Translations under genes and position numbers: made by a program
Source: Pseudonocardiales bacterium
GTDB taxonomy: Bacteria; Actinomycetota; Actinomycetes; Mycobacteriales; Pseudonocardiaceae
Direction: 5' to 3'
Length of the DNA stretch: 62,438 bases
Assembly (NCBI GenBank): GCA_019241525.1
Contig: JAFAWY010000056.1
Location: forward strand, 1-62,438
The notes under the pieces: model-generated
Told to the model about the DNA's origin: nothing
What the model saw: the letters and a program-made list of their open reading frames with translations, nothing else
Databases searched by the model: none
In this document: positions 7,467 to 16,690 of the stretch, in pieces
How the letters are laid out: each line of letters opens with the position of its first letter
Numbering within the stretch: position 1 is the first letter of the stretch

Positions 7467-8426
7467 CTAAGGCAGGTAGCGGCGGAGCCACTCGATGGTG
7501 GCCACCCAGGCCGCTTCGGCCTGGGTGGCGTTGTAGCGCGGACCAGTGTCGTTGTGAAACGCGTGATCCACACCGGGGTAGACGGTGATCCGGTACGGAT
7601 GCCCGGTGCGGCGCAGCTGTTGCTCGATCTGGTCTTTCGTGCTGGTAATCCGGGTGTCCCGCTCGGCGTAGATGGCGAACACCGCCGCCGGAGTTGTGGC
7701 CAGCCCGGCCATGTTCGCCGGTGGCGGGCCGTAGAAGGGCACCGCCGCTTTCACCTTGGTGCCCGCGGCCAGGATGTTCCAGGTCATCCCACCACCGAAA
7801 CAGAAACCTGTGATGCCCAGCCGGTCGCCGGCGCCTGCCGTCGACAGCGCGGAGATCGCGTGTTGCAGGTCGGACACCATGGTGGTGGGATCCTGCTTGC
7901 CCAGCGCGGCCGCGTACTCAGCTGGATCGCTGAGTTTGCCGGCACCACCCTGGCGAGACAGTAGATCAACGGCGACGGCGCTGAATCCCGCCGTGGCGAC
8001 CCGGCGGACCACATCTTTGATGTGCTCCACCAGACCACGGTTCTCGTGGACCACCAGGACACCGCCCGCTGCGGCACCCTGGCGCGGCTGGGCGGCATAA
8101 CTGATCAGCGGCGCACCATCTGCGCCGGTCACCGCCATCGGCGCGATGGTGATGCGGGCATCGTCGGGCCGTACCGTCACCCCGTCAGTGGTGGGTTGCG
8201 CCGGTGGGGTAGCGAACGGGTACGGCGTGCTGGTCGGCCGCGACTGCGGCGAGGGAGGTGTCCGGGACGGTTCGCTTGCGCAGCCTGCCGCCTCGAGCAG
8301 CAGCATCGTGCTGGCGACGCTGCCGGTGATCAAGGTCACCCGGCGCAGCAGTTCCCGCCGGCTGATCAATCGAGCATCGAAGTCCTCGATGTGCTCGCCG
8401 ATCAGGTAGCGCTCAAAATCGGTCAT
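7467..8426 (-). CDS. exported dienelactone hydrolase-family lipoprotein
   Basis: A 319-residue alpha/beta hydrolase. The N-terminus has a Tat-like SRRELLRRVT motif, a hydrophobic stretch and a lipobox (EAAGC), so it is probably a Tat-exported lipoprotein. A Pro/Ser/Thr linker follows. Catalytic features of the dienelactone hydrolase family are present: HENRGL, the nucleophile cysteine in GFCFGGG, the acid in YAERDTRI, and the histidine in GVDHAFHND. ATG 8426 is preferred over the upstream GTG because it places the RR motif at a normal distance. It lies 10 bases downstream of the beta-helix gene and is probably cotranscribed with it. The substrate is unknown. Confidence 0.88.
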   Translation of the reverse strand: MTDFERYLIGEHIEDFDARLISRRELLRRVTLITGSVASTMLLLEAAGCASEPSRTPPSPQSRPTSTPYPFATPPAQPTTDGVTVRPDDARITIAPMAVTGADGAPLISYAAQPRQGAAAGGVLVVHENRGLVEHIKDVVRRVATAGFSAVAVDLLSRQGGAGKLSDPAEYAAALGKQDPTTMVSDLQHAISALSTAGAGDRLGITGFCFGGGMTWNILAAGTKVKAAVPFYGPPPANMAGLATTPAAVFAIYAERDTRITSTKDQIEQQLRRTGHPYRITVYPGVDHAFHNDTGPRYNATQAEAAWVATIEWLRRYLP

Positions 8427-8436
8427 CAGTACCGCC

Positions 8437-9600
8437 TCAGCCGGGACTGTTGTGCTCCACGTGGGCACCCGGTTTGGAGGAGTTGTCGATATCCAGCGTA
8501 GGGCGGCCGCCGTCGGTGCTATTACCGATCACCACGCAGCCTGTCGAGTCGTCGATAATGATGATTCCCCGGGTCACGTTGGGCCCAGAGATCCTGTTGT
8601 CACGAACCTCGACGTTGGGCCAGCGGCGCAGGTTCACCGCTTGCGCGCCGTTGGTCGCGCAGGTGTTGTCCACGAAGGTGATCGAAGGAACGCCGGTGGG
8701 CGCGCCGCTGTTACCCCGCTGGTCGCCTGTGGCGATCAGGCATTGCGCGCCGACGTTGCGGCAGGTGTTGCCGGCGATGAGGACGTCGAAGGTCGGCGGG
8801 CTGTTGTCGTCGTAGGTTTGGAAGCAATCCGGGTGCGGCGGGTTGGCGTAGCCGCGATCGGAAATGTCCGTGACGGTGTTCTCGGTGATCCGGTGCCCGC
8901 TGCCGAAAAATCGCATCCCATCGGCGTCGCCATTGTCCCGGGCGAGCGTATCGCTGACCTTGTTGTGGCTTACCGTGATGCGCTGACCGTCGATCCAGAT
9001 GCCCACGGTATCGACGTGCTGCACCGTGTTCGAGTCGATGATCGAGTTTTGGCAGCGCTCGCAGGTGATCCCACTCCGCTGGGTGTCATGCACGGTGTTA
9101 TGGCGGATCGCCAGGTCGTCACCGTTGAGAAAGATTCCCTCCCCCCCAGCGACGGTGAAGCCCTCGATGACAACGTGGTCTGCGGTGATGTGGATGCTGC
9201 GCACCGCCACCCCGTCGGATCGCAGGGTGATCAGCCTGTTAGGGGCTCCCGAGTGAGTCATGGTCACATCGGTGCTGGACATGTCGCCGCCGGTGAAGCA
9301 CAGCGTGGTCCCCGGCGAGGCAGCGTCCAGCGCTGCCGGCACCTGCTCGGCTTGACTGACCGTGTGAGCGCACGGTGCTGGGCGCTCCTGGCTCGGGCCG
9401 GCAGCCGAGTTCGGGCCGGCTGCCGAGTTCGGGCCGGCTGCCGGGTTTGGGCCAGACGGCGGTCTCGGACTGGGCTGGAGGCTCGGGCTCACCGGGGAAC
9501 TTCGCCCCCCGCAACCGGCGGCCATGACCAGGGCCAGTGCCGGTACCCAGATGGGTGCCATCCGATGCAGCACTTGACCCATCCGGTGCGCAATATCCAC
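8437..9600 (-). CDS. secreted right-handed parallel beta-helix lipoprotein
   Basis: 387 residues from the GTG; internal ATGs at residues 7 and 14 would also give a functional signal. The signal ends in a lipobox (VMAAGC), followed by a low-complexity Pro/Ser/Ala/Gly linker containing three 18-bp DNA repeats. The body has repeated short strands of the NTVHDT, NTVQHV, NKVSDT, NTVTDI, NTC and NRISG type, characteristic of PbH1 (pectate-lyase-like) repeats. Such proteins usually bind or cleave polysaccharide. No catalytic residues can be pinned down. Operon with the downstream dienelactone hydrolase is likely. An antisense open frame of similar length is a GC artefact. Confidence 0.82.
   Translation of the reverse strand: MDIAHRMGQVLHRMAPIWVPALALVMAAGCGGRSSPVSPSLQPSPRPPSGPNPAAGPNSAAGPNSAAGPSQERPAPCAHTVSQAEQVPAALDAASPGTTLCFTGGDMSSTDVTMTHSGAPNRLITLRSDGVAVRSIHITADHVVIEGFTVAGGEGIFLNGDDLAIRHNTVHDTQRSGITCERCQNSIIDSNTVQHVDTVGIWIDGQRITVSHNKVSDTLARDNGDADGMRFFGSGHRITENTVTDISDRGYANPPHPDCFQTYDDNSPPTFDVLIAGNTCRNVGAQCLIATGDQRGNSGAPTGVPSITFVDNTCATNGAQAVNLRRWPNVEVRDNRISGPNVTRGIIIIDDSTGCVVIGNSTDGGRPTLDIDNSSKPGAHVEHNSPG
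9393..9446 (-). repeat. three 18-bp direct repeats in the beta-helix lipoprotein linker
   Basis: Units beginning tcgggccggc at 9393, 9411 and 9429 encode the PNSAAG-type linker repeats. They are nearly identical, which suggests recent slippage expansion. Confidence 0.8.
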
Positions 9601-9787
9601 CCGTGCAGCGTATGGCCCGCTTCGCTGCGGCCCGCGCTCACCGTCAGGAATGGCGGATTGACGCTGGTCGGTAGGCCGCTAGCCGATCACTCGGGGTGAG
9701 CCAGAGGTCAACGGCACGATCCACCGTGCAAATCCATGCGACGTCAACAACCATCCAGAGAATCGATAGATCAAGTACGGCTAGCGG

Positions 9788-11836
9788 TCACCAGATCTTG
9801 ACGCGCTGGTCAGGCGGACGGAACAGTTTGTCGCCGGGCTTGACATCGAAAGTCGTGTAGTACTCGGGCAGGTTGCTGACGACCCCGTTGGTCCGGAACT
9901 CATTCGGGCTGTGCGGATCGCTCAACAGCTGCGCCCGCAGATCTTGCTCCCGGGTCTTGCCCCGCCATACCTGTGCCCATCCCAGGAAAAAGCGCTGTTC
10001 GCCGGTGAAGCCGTCTATTACCGTGGCCGGCCGGCCGCCAAGGGACAGCTGGTAGGCCCGTAGCGCCACAGTCAGACCAGACAGATCGGCAATGTTTTCG
10101 CCCAAGGTCAGTTCACCGTTAACGTGCTCACCGGGCAACGGTTCGTAGGCGGAGTATTGCGCGACCAAAGCTTGGGTCCGGGCCGTGAAGCGTTGCAGGT
10201 CCTGCGGGGTCCACCAGTCCCGAAGATTGCCGGCTCCATCGAATTTGCGGCCCTGGTCGTCGAATGCGTGACTGATCTCGTGACCGATCACTGCGCCGAT
10301 CGCGCCGTAATTGACCGCATCATCGGCGTGGGGGTCAAAAAACGGTGGCTGCAGGATTGCGGCCGGGAAGGTAATATCGTTGAGGTTCGGGTTGTAGTAG
10401 GCGTTGACCGTCTGCGGTGTGGTGAACCATTCCTTGCGGTCTACTGGCTTGCCGAGCCGATCCAGATCACGCTGGAATTCGAGTTGCGCCGAGCGCAGCA
10501 CATTGCCTACCAGGTCGTCGCGGGTGACGACCAGTTTAGAATAATCCTTCCACGCATCCGGGTAACCGATTTTCACTGCCAGCTTGCTGAGCTTGTCCCG
10601 AGCTTGGGCTTTAGTCGCGTCGCTCATCCAGTCCAAGCCGTCGATGGAAGAGCGGTAAGCATCGATCAGCCTGCCGACCAGCGCGTCGATCCGTTTTTTG
10701 GCGTCCGGGGGGAAATACCGCTGCACGTATCGCTGACCCAGCAGATCACCTAACGCGTTGTCGACCGCGGCGACCCCCCGCTTCCACCGGGGACGCATCT
10801 CCTGCTGACCGGCCAGGTCCCGGCCGCGGAATTCGAAACGAGCGGTGACGAAGTCATTGCTCAGGTAGGGAGATAGATCATCGATGAGCTTGAACCGCAG
10901 GTACGACTTCCAATCAGCCAACGGCACGGTGGCCAACTCGGTGCCCAAGGCAGCGAAGAAGCTCGGCTCGGAGACGATGAAGTCGGGGGTGTGCACGCCA
11001 GCCGCATCGAGGTAGGTCCGCCAATCCAAACCCGGAGTGTGCGCAGTGGCGTCGGACACGGCGAACTTGTTGTAAGTCGCTGTCGCATCGCGGTCCTGCG
11101 CGGCGGGCCACTGGGCCTGGGCAAGCCGCATCTCCACAGCGAGTGCCCGGTCGGCCTCGGCAGCCGGATCCGGGATGCCAGCCAGCCCCAGGACTCGCGT
11201 CGCGTAGGTTCGAAACTGATCCCGCAGCGTCACAAACTGGGGATCGGTTTTCAAGTAATAGTCCCGGTTGGGCATGCTCAGGCCACCCTGGGAGACGCTG
11301 GGTATGTACGCATCGGCGTTGCGCGCGTCCTGGTTGATGCTCAGCGCGATGGGCGTGGGCGTGCCGGTTTGGGCGCTGCTGGCGAAATACCGCAGGACAT
11401 CGGTGGGGTTGGTCAGCCCGTCGATGCGGGCGAGCGATGAACGCAGCGGAGTGGCCCCGAGCGCATCGAGGTGCGTGGTGTCCATGAAGCTCGCATAGAA
11501 GTCCCCGATCCGCTGATCAGGACTGCTCGCCGCGGCATGGTGAGCTGCGGTGTCTTCGACAATCGCCCTCAAGTCTTGGTCTGCTTTGTCGGCAAGCGCG
11601 TCGAATGCACCGTATCGGGTCCGATCGGGCGGAATCTCGGTGGTCTGTAGCCACTGGCCGTTGACGAACTGGAACAGGTCGTCCTGGATGCGAATATGCC
11701 GGTTGTAGCCAGACAACATCAGACCTGATGTCAGCGGCGCCGGCGAGGCGGGCGTGGACGGGGCACCAGCGCAGGCCGTCACCGCCCAGACCAGCGTCAC
11801 CGTGAGCAGAGTCAGCAGTAACCGAGATCGAGTCAC
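9788..11836 (-). CDS. M13 (neprilysin/PepO) family zinc metallopeptidase lipoprotein
   Basis: About 682 residues from the GTG at 11836; a TTG at 11869 would add 11. A signal peptide ending in a lipobox (AVTAC) places it on the outer face of the membrane. The M13 signature is complete: HEISHAFDDQG near residue 520 supplies two zinc histidines and the catalytic Glu, GENIADLSGL near 580 supplies the third ligand, and NAYYNPNLNDI lies upstream. Length matches the family (650-700). M13 enzymes cleave small peptides; in mycobacteria the homologue affects lipid processing. It stands alone, divergent or distant from its neighbours. Confidence 0.93.
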   Translation of the reverse strand: MTRSRLLLTLLTVTLVWAVTACAGAPSTPASPAPLTSGLMLSGYNRHIRIQDDLFQFVNGQWLQTTEIPPDRTRYGAFDALADKADQDLRAIVEDTAAHHAAASSPDQRIGDFYASFMDTTHLDALGATPLRSSLARIDGLTNPTDVLRYFASSAQTGTPTPIALSINQDARNADAYIPSVSQGGLSMPNRDYYLKTDPQFVTLRDQFRTYATRVLGLAGIPDPAAEADRALAVEMRLAQAQWPAAQDRDATATYNKFAVSDATAHTPGLDWRTYLDAAGVHTPDFIVSEPSFFAALGTELATVPLADWKSYLRFKLIDDLSPYLSNDFVTARFEFRGRDLAGQQEMRPRWKRGVAAVDNALGDLLGQRYVQRYFPPDAKKRIDALVGRLIDAYRSSIDGLDWMSDATKAQARDKLSKLAVKIGYPDAWKDYSKLVVTRDDLVGNVLRSAQLEFQRDLDRLGKPVDRKEWFTTPQTVNAYYNPNLNDITFPAAILQPPFFDPHADDAVNYGAIGAVIGHEISHAFDDQGRKFDGAGNLRDWWTPQDLQRFTARTQALVAQYSAYEPLPGEHVNGELTLGENIADLSGLTVALRAYQLSLGGRPATVIDGFTGEQRFFLGWAQVWRGKTREQDLRAQLLSDPHSPNEFRTNGVVSNLPEYYTTFDVKPGDKLFRPPDQRVKIW

Positions 11837-12069
11837 GCCGGGGACGATAGACCAGGGGGCGGACAACACTCGGTGAGGTGGAACGGGCGCCCAGGGTGTT
11901 GGTGTCAGAACGTGGGGATTCGTCCGGGTGGGTTGGGTCGCCGGTTGGGAGTGGTAGTGGTGGTCGTTGGGGTCCCGGTGGTGCAGCAGTCAGGGTGGCG
12001 GGGTGACTGACTAGCCTGGGGTCTGTTCGATCCGGTGGTGACGTTGGCATTTGATCCCGTGCAATCGCT

Positions 12070-12252
12070 CTACTGCACACGTCCCCAACTAGCCAAAGGC
12101 GAGTGCAGCGCCAGCTCAGCGTCGGCGGCCAAGCGCAATGCATCTGCTCGCTGCGCTGCTGTTTGGGCCCGCTGCCAGGCGCTCTGAGCGCGATCCCGGG
12201 CGTGGACAAACTTACGTATGCGCGCCTGAGCTGCGATGTCGCTGCCGCCCAC
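12070..12252 (-). CDS. hypothetical Ala/Arg-rich helical protein
   Basis: A 60-residue frame from ATG 12252, read as one amphipathic helix (ARIRKFVHARDRAQSAWQRA, then further Ala/Arg-rich repeats). No family is recognised. It lies downstream of and in the same direction as the DUF3467 gene, with an 83-base gap, so it may be cotranscribed. Codon usage is only weakly biased to GC3, so it could be spurious. Confidence 0.4.
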   Translation of the reverse strand: MGGSDIAAQARIRKFVHARDRAQSAWQRAQTAAQRADALRLAADAELALHSPLASWGRVQ

Positions 12253-12335
12253 GAATGACGCCTTCCATGGTCGGGGGATGTCGCCGGGTCAACGATGGCT
12301 TACTGCCGCCGTGACGGTGACAGTAAGCGTCACCG

Positions 12336-12638
12336 TTAGTGCTTTTGGTCCTGATCAAAGCCCGGTGCCGGAATTGTGCCGAGTTTGGTCTCGTACTCTG
12401 CCACGACACGAACCAGCAGCGGAATCATCGATTTGAGGTGTGCCCAACTCATGGCCACCCGCACCACCTCGGTGGTGATCACTTCGGAAGACGCAGTCCG
12501 CAGCGCACCTGCGTGATCGTGATGACCAAACACCATCGTGACATCAAAGGGTCCGGCCGCCACCATCATCACGTTGGCATAAAGCTGCCCAGCCGGTGGT
12601 CCAGCCCAGGTGGAGACGGTGAGCTCCTCGTCAGCCAT
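12336..12638 (-). CDS. DUF3467-family protein
   Basis: A 100-residue protein starting at ATG 12638, which has GGGGAG about 12 bases upstream; the alternative ATG at 12650 has no room for a ribosome site. It matches the DUF3467 pattern: a YANVMMVAAGPFDVTMVFGH strand pair followed by RVAMSWAHLKSMIPLLVRVV and a C-terminal YETKLGTIP. The family is small, widespread and uncharacterised. No partner is obvious here. Confidence 0.75.
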   Translation of the reverse strand: MADEELTVSTWAGPPAGQLYANVMMVAAGPFDVTMVFGHHDHAGALRTASSEVITTEVVRVAMSWAHLKSMIPLLVRVVAEYETKLGTIPAPGFDQDQKH

Positions 12639-13102
12639 GCCACCGGCCATCTCCCCGGCACGGTGTGATCGTCATCGCTGCCCTGGTGTGACCGTCTGGC
12701 AAGGCAGTGGGTCCCGACGCTGACGTCATGACCCCGGCGACGCCGCAGCTGGACACCTCGCTGCGCGGGCCTGGCATCGCAGTGGAGGTGCAAGTCACCG
12801 TGCCAGAGTTGGGCGCGCAGCGCGTCATAGACAGCACACACACATCAGACAAGACCGCGGGAACAGGAGAATGCATTCGCTGGCTTTTGGCCTTCCTCGC
12901 TGATCAGCAGAGCCGGTAGGTCGATGAGCGGTCGATTCTGGCTGTGTTGTCTTGCGGCGCAGCGGCGGGGAGATTTCACCGAGGAAAACAATGCGCACTC
13001 GGCGTCAATTTTGCGCTGATACATCGCAACCGGTTACCGGTGTCCTCGAGATCCACCGTACAGAAGCCCGACAGGCACGACCGGTGCGGTACCGCGTGGG
13101 GG
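12639..13102. other. intergenic region without a supported gene
   Basis: Several overlapping frames of 70-90 codons exist on both strands, but none has a ribosome site, a recognisable domain or consistent codon bias. The segment separates the DUF3467 promoter from the 3' end of the large secreted repeat protein and may hold that gene's terminator; no strong hairpin was seen. Confidence 0.5.
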
Positions 13103-14800
13103 TTACCGGCGAGCCGATGAGAATCTAAATGTCACCGTGTTTGACGTTGAGGGCTGGAACTGTGTTGGATCACTGGGAATAAATGTGGCACTGAGCGTGT
13201 GCTGACCGGTACCGAGGATGCTGATCGGCCCGAAGGCGAGGCCAGCGATGGCGGGCACCGGTTGGCCAAGGGTGGCTGGGCCATTGGTGAACTGGACGGT
13301 TCCGGCTGCGGTAATCGGTGCCACCGTCGCGATGGGCAGCACCAATCCACCCAGCCCCAACGGCAGGTGTATCCGAATCACGATCAGCGCGGTGGTGGTG
13401 GCGGTGATCCCAGGGCCCGGTGACGGCAATGGTGATGGTGTGGGGGTCGCCACGGCGGTCGGTGTCGGTGTCGGCATGGGTGTTGGTGAGGGGATCGGTG
13501 TGGGTATTGGTGAGGGGATCGGTGTCGGTGTGGGATTCGCGGTCGGAGTGGGGGTCGGGGTCGAGGCAGCGGGGGGTTGTGCGCAGAGAGCAAAGCTGTG
13601 CAACTGGAGGGAGAATCCACCCACGCCGCCGGCCTGCACCAACGTGGTCCATGCGGTGGGGTTGGTGGTGCCGTCGGTGACCTCGGTGGGCGGGTTTCCC
13701 GATCCGGTCGACGGGTAACTGCCCCGCATGTGATAGCCCTGCTGGGGTTGCAAGCCAGGTGTCCCATTGACGGTCTGGTCGGCTCTAAAACCTCCGCCCA
13801 GCAGCCGGGTCCCGGTCGGGCAGACCGAGGTGGCGGTGAGCGCTTCCCCTGCCATAGAAGAAGGAGTAGAAGACGCGTCCTGCCGGGCCACCTGCACCGA
13901 CCCGATCGGATCGGAAGTGCACAACGCTAGGGAGGTCACCGTGTCCGCCGCGCTCGTGATGCCAGCCGAGCCGTAAGCGCTCCACGAGGTGGCGGAGGTC
14001 GAGCCGTCGGCTACGGGCACGCCCGAGGAGTCAGACGGGTAGCTGCCCAGCGGTTTGAGGTTGCCGTTGTTGCCGGCCGTGGTGCCGTCGTTGACCTGGT
14101 CGGGCGTGTTGGTGAACGCTCCGCCGCTGATTAGCGTGGACCCGGCCGGGCAGGTGGCAATCGTCAGGGTAGGCGGGTCGACCTGCTGAGTGGCGTTGGC
14201 GCCGGTGGTAGTGGTCGTCGCCACTACGGTGTGCATCGCGCTGCTGGTGCATAACGCGAATGCTGTGGCCTGGTCACCAGCTTCCGACTGCCCGGTGAAA
14301 TTGGCGATGGCCATCCAGTTGCCGGGGTTGGTGGCCCCGTCGGTAACGGGTTGGTCGACGGGGGAGGCGCCGGTGGAGGGATTGGTTCCGCCGAGTACCA
14401 ATCCGTTGGTGGGCGGGGTGGCCGGGTTGGTGGCGTTGCGCAGGTAACCGCCGCCGCCAACCATCACAGTTCCTGTGGGGCAGCTCGCCGCGCGGGTGAC
14501 CCCGGTATGGAGGGTCATGTTGGTCATCGGGGTGCTGGTCACATGGACCGTCACGTCCGGCAGGGCGCTGTTGGTGGCGTCGGTGGTCACCGGGGTCGAC
14601 GCGGCGGTGGCTGCGTCGGCGAGAGCTGGTCCCAGCGCCGGAGTTACCACTCCGGTGGCCGACGCCAGCAGCCCTGAGATCACCAGCGCGATCATCCGGC
14701 AGCCGGGCGACGCCCGATCTGCGATGCGTGGCGACCACACCACCACCGCTGCGTCCCGACGTCGCAGGCGTCGGATTGAACCAAGTAACCGGCTTGCCAT
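13103..14800 (-). CDS. secreted two-cysteine repeat protein, paralog 1
   Basis: 565 residues from ATG 14800; the same leader and start context occurs in the paralogs at 19866 and 22406. It has a basic N-terminal stretch, a hydrophobic export signal, then three tandem repeats of ~105-110 residues. Each repeat opens with CPxGxxxxGGG, contains a GSYPS...W segment and closes with (F/L)ALC, so each probably forms one disulfide. A Pro/Thr-rich linker (tandem PTPTPIPSP) follows, then a hydrophobic segment (LPLGLGGLVLPIATV) and a C-terminal Ig-like domain (GTVQFTNG to TSNTVTFRF) like bacterial Big_3 repeats. No known enzyme motif. Probably a surface or matrix protein; the repeat family is not one I recognise by name. 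Confidence 0.8.
   Translation of the reverse strand: MASRLLGSIRRLRRRDAAVVVWSPRIADRASPGCRMIALVISGLLASATGVVTPALGPALADAATAASTPVTTDATNSALPDVTVHVTSTPMTNMTLHTGVTRAASCPTGTVMVGGGGYLRNATNPATPPTNGLVLGGTNPSTGASPVDQPVTDGATNPGNWMAIANFTGQSEAGDQATAFALCTSSAMHTVVATTTTTGANATQQVDPPTLTIATCPAGSTLISGGAFTNTPDQVNDGTTAGNNGNLKPLGSYPSDSSGVPVADGSTSATSWSAYGSAGITSAADTVTSLALCTSDPIGSVQVARQDASSTPSSMAGEALTATSVCPTGTRLLGGGFRADQTVNGTPGLQPQQGYHMRGSYPSTGSGNPPTEVTDGTTNPTAWTTLVQAGGVGGFSLQLHSFALCAQPPAASTPTPTPTANPTPTPIPSPIPTPIPSPTPMPTPTPTAVATPTPSPLPSPGPGITATTTALIVIRIHLPLGLGGLVLPIATVAPITAAGTVQFTNGPATLGQPVPAIAGLAFGPISILGTGQHTLSATFIPSDPTQFQPSTSNTVTFRFSSARR
13425..13565 (-). repeat. Pro/Thr-linker tandem repeats in paralog 1
   Basis: On the + strand the motif ggtgaggggatcggtgt recurs with near-identical neighbours, encoding PIPSP(I/T)PTP units. 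The repeats sit between the Cys-repeat region and the Ig-like domain and may vary in number between strains. Confidence 0.7.
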
Positions 14801-14996
14801 GGCTACTGCCGCGCATTCCGCAACAGGCCCGGGCCACCCTCGGGGCACACGGGCCGCGGGTCAGCGCGCCAGCGATTGCCAGGCCATCTTCCACGCAGAT
14901 GAGGTCCCCGCTCAGGTAGGTCCACCGTAGACGCGATCACTTACGAGACGCTGCGCTGCACGGACCAACAGCAGATGGTCCGCCAGTGAGCTAGGA

Positions 14997-15021
14997 ACGA
15001 CCACAACCCCCACAACAGACA
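14997..15021 (-). promoter_or_regulatory. 25-nt conserved upstream box of paralog 1
   Basis: Differs at one position from 20101-20125, which lies upstream of paralog 2, and matches 22133-22157 upstream of paralog 3 at 18 of 25 positions on the sense strand. It lies about 197 bases before the start codon. Function unknown; a shared promoter or operator is inferred. Confidence 0.55.
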
Positions 15022-15177
15022 CCAAGCACGGCCAGCCACACGCGTGTTGCCCCTTATACGCGCGACCGCAGCGGCAGTCGCAAGGAGCCGATCGTCACTA
15101 CCGCAAATGGGTTTGCCGTAGTCCCCTCTTCGCCCACTAGGTCAGCCCTGTTCACCTTTGGGGAGCAGCGTCGATGC

Positions 15178-15810
15178 GTGAACTTCTGCGAGCTTTGCCA
15201 TCCCCTGTGTTCACCGCAGGCGCATCAGCGAACCGCCTCAGGAGGCAGCCAGCTGTCCTCGCGTCGTCGGATCGGCGTGGCTGTCGTGCTGGGCCTAGGC
15301 TTGGCGCTGGGTGGATGCGGCTCTGGTGGCGCTACGGCGAAGCCGTCCGCCACGCCTCGGGGGGCTGATCCAGTGGCCTGGATGGGCGTGTTTTGCCAAG
15401 GTCTGGGTCAGGTAATCGACGCTGGAGCTGCGGCGGCCAAGCCGACATCGACTCCGCAAGGAGAAAAAGACGCGCTGCTGACGTTGGCGGATAGCACCCA
15501 GCAGGCATTTACCACGACCGCCCAGAAGCTCACCCAGCTCGGCGCGCCGGGGATCACCGATGGCAAACAAGCCCAAGACAGCGCAGTGGGATTTTTCACC
15601 ACTGCAGCAAACGCGGTCGCCGACCGGCGGGCGAAGCTGGCCGGGTTGGACCCCAACGACCCAAACTTCGAGCAGAAAAAGGCCGACCAGCTCACTGGTC
15701 CGGACCTGGGCTCCCAAGTACAGGGGTTGCTCAGCAACAACGACCTGGCGCCCGCATTTAGTAAGGCACCGCAGTGCCAGCAACTGGGCGCGACGGCCGG
15801 GCATAGATAG
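15178..15810 (+). CDS. small secreted lipoprotein, unknown function
   Basis: Up to 210 residues from GTG 15178. The real start may lie further in, since the signal segment (RRRIGVAVVLGLGLALGGC) begins near residue 29 and ends in a clear lipobox. The mature part has two more cysteines (VFCQGLG and APQCQQL) that could pair, and helical sequence rich in Ala, Gln and Lys. This is the general layout of short actinobacterial lipoproteins with no assigned role. It is transcribed towards the glycine-rich genes and lies between secreted paralogs 1 and 2. Confidence 0.75.
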   Translation: MNFCELCHPLCSPQAHQRTASGGSQLSSRRRIGVAVVLGLGLALGGCGSGGATAKPSATPRGADPVAWMGVFCQGLGQVIDAGAAAAKPTSTPQGEKDALLTLADSTQQAFTTTAQKLTQLGAPGITDGKQAQDSAVGFFTTAANAVADRRAKLAGLDPNDPNFEQKKADQLTGPDLGSQVQGLLSNNDLAPAFSKAPQCQQLGATAGHR

Positions 15811-15871
15811 ACGGGCCGCGCTCCTGGAACCGACAGTCATTGGTCCTCAGTGGCCGGGTTGGCCGTGCGGT

Positions 15872-16690
15872 CTAGCGCGGTGTGGACGTGACGCTTGCCG
15901 CTCCGTGAATGATGAGGAGGACGTAACCGTTTTGTCCGGGAGCTCCGTTGTGCGCTCCGCCGGGGTGGGCGCCGCCCTCACCGCCGGCACCTCCGGATCC
16001 GTGGGCAACTGCCCCACCGGCACCGGGATGTCCTCCGGCGCCCACGCTGCCGTGTCCTCCGTCGGTGCCAGGTGGGTTACCTGGTCCACCTTTGCCGCCG
16101 CCTGCGCCGACGATGCCGCCTTGGCCGCCGGTGCCACCGCTGCCACCTGCGGCGGTGACCGCCAGATCGTCGCCGCGCAAGGTAGTGGCTGTTCCGTCGT
16201 GGCCCCGGGCGCCGGGCATGGTGGCTCCACCACCGCCGACGCCGCCGCTGCCACCGGCACCGACCACCACGGTCAGGGTCGCAGGGCTGGCGCTGCCGGG
16301 TAGCGGTATCCCGGTGGCGGAGATCGTGGTGCCTGCGCCCCCGCCACCCCCACCACCGCCGCCGGTGGGGCCAAAGCCCATACCGGGTCCGGCGCCGCCG
16401 GGGCCGGGGCCTCGGCCACCTCCGCCGCCCCCGCCGGCGAGGGTGTAATCGATCGTGGTGTGTGCGCCCGCGGTGGGAAATTTGACCGTCACGGTATAGG
16501 TGCCTGGGGCGGTGAATTCCAGTGCAGTGCATCCTGTGGTTGTCGCGGTGCCGGGGCTAGCCGCGGGCTGGTGGGTCTGGGGTGGGCCGCACGTGGTGAT
16601 CACGGGCGGCGGGAGCGGTGCTGCGCTGCATGCGGCAGCGGTGAGCACGATGAGGGCCGCCGACAGTGGCCAGGACAGTAGGCGTGTCAT
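15872..16690 (-). CDS. glycine-rich secreted lipoprotein
   Basis: 272 residues from the ATG that overlaps the upstream stop (ATGA). The signal ends in a lipobox (LTAAAC). A short domain with FTAPGTYTVTVKFPTAGAHT leads into long Gly-rich runs with GGxGG spacing interrupted by strands (PATLTVVVGAGG, DLAVTAAGGSGG), and the C-terminus is NGYVLLIIHG. This is the pattern of glycine-rich beta-structured domains found on bacterial surfaces, with an ending repeated in the upstream gene (DGYAALTV). It is the last gene of a coupled operon with 16687-17280 and the TiaS-like gene. Likely a surface-structural protein; function unknown. Confidence 0.78.
   Translation of the reverse strand: MTRLLSWPLSAALIVLTAAACSAAPLPPPVITTCGPPQTHQPAASPGTATTTGCTALEFTAPGTYTVTVKFPTAGAHTTIDYTLAGGGGGGGRGPGPGGAGPGMGFGPTGGGGGGGGGAGTTISATGIPLPGSASPATLTVVVGAGGSGGVGGGGATMPGARGHDGTATTLRGDDLAVTAAGGSGGTGGQGGIVGAGGGKGGPGNPPGTDGGHGSVGAGGHPGAGGAVAHGSGGAGGEGGAHPGGAHNGAPGQNGYVLLIIHGAASVTSTPR

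Noticed and set aside
8452-9699. 415-codon open frame on the + strand
   Set aside because: It is antisense to the beta-helix lipoprotein, which has signal peptide, lipobox and PbH1 repeats; the + product is Val/Arg/Asp-rich without any domain.
13425-13565. regular repeats resembling a CRISPR array
   Set aside because: They encode a Pro/Thr linker in frame, lack unique spacers of constant size, and no cas genes are present.
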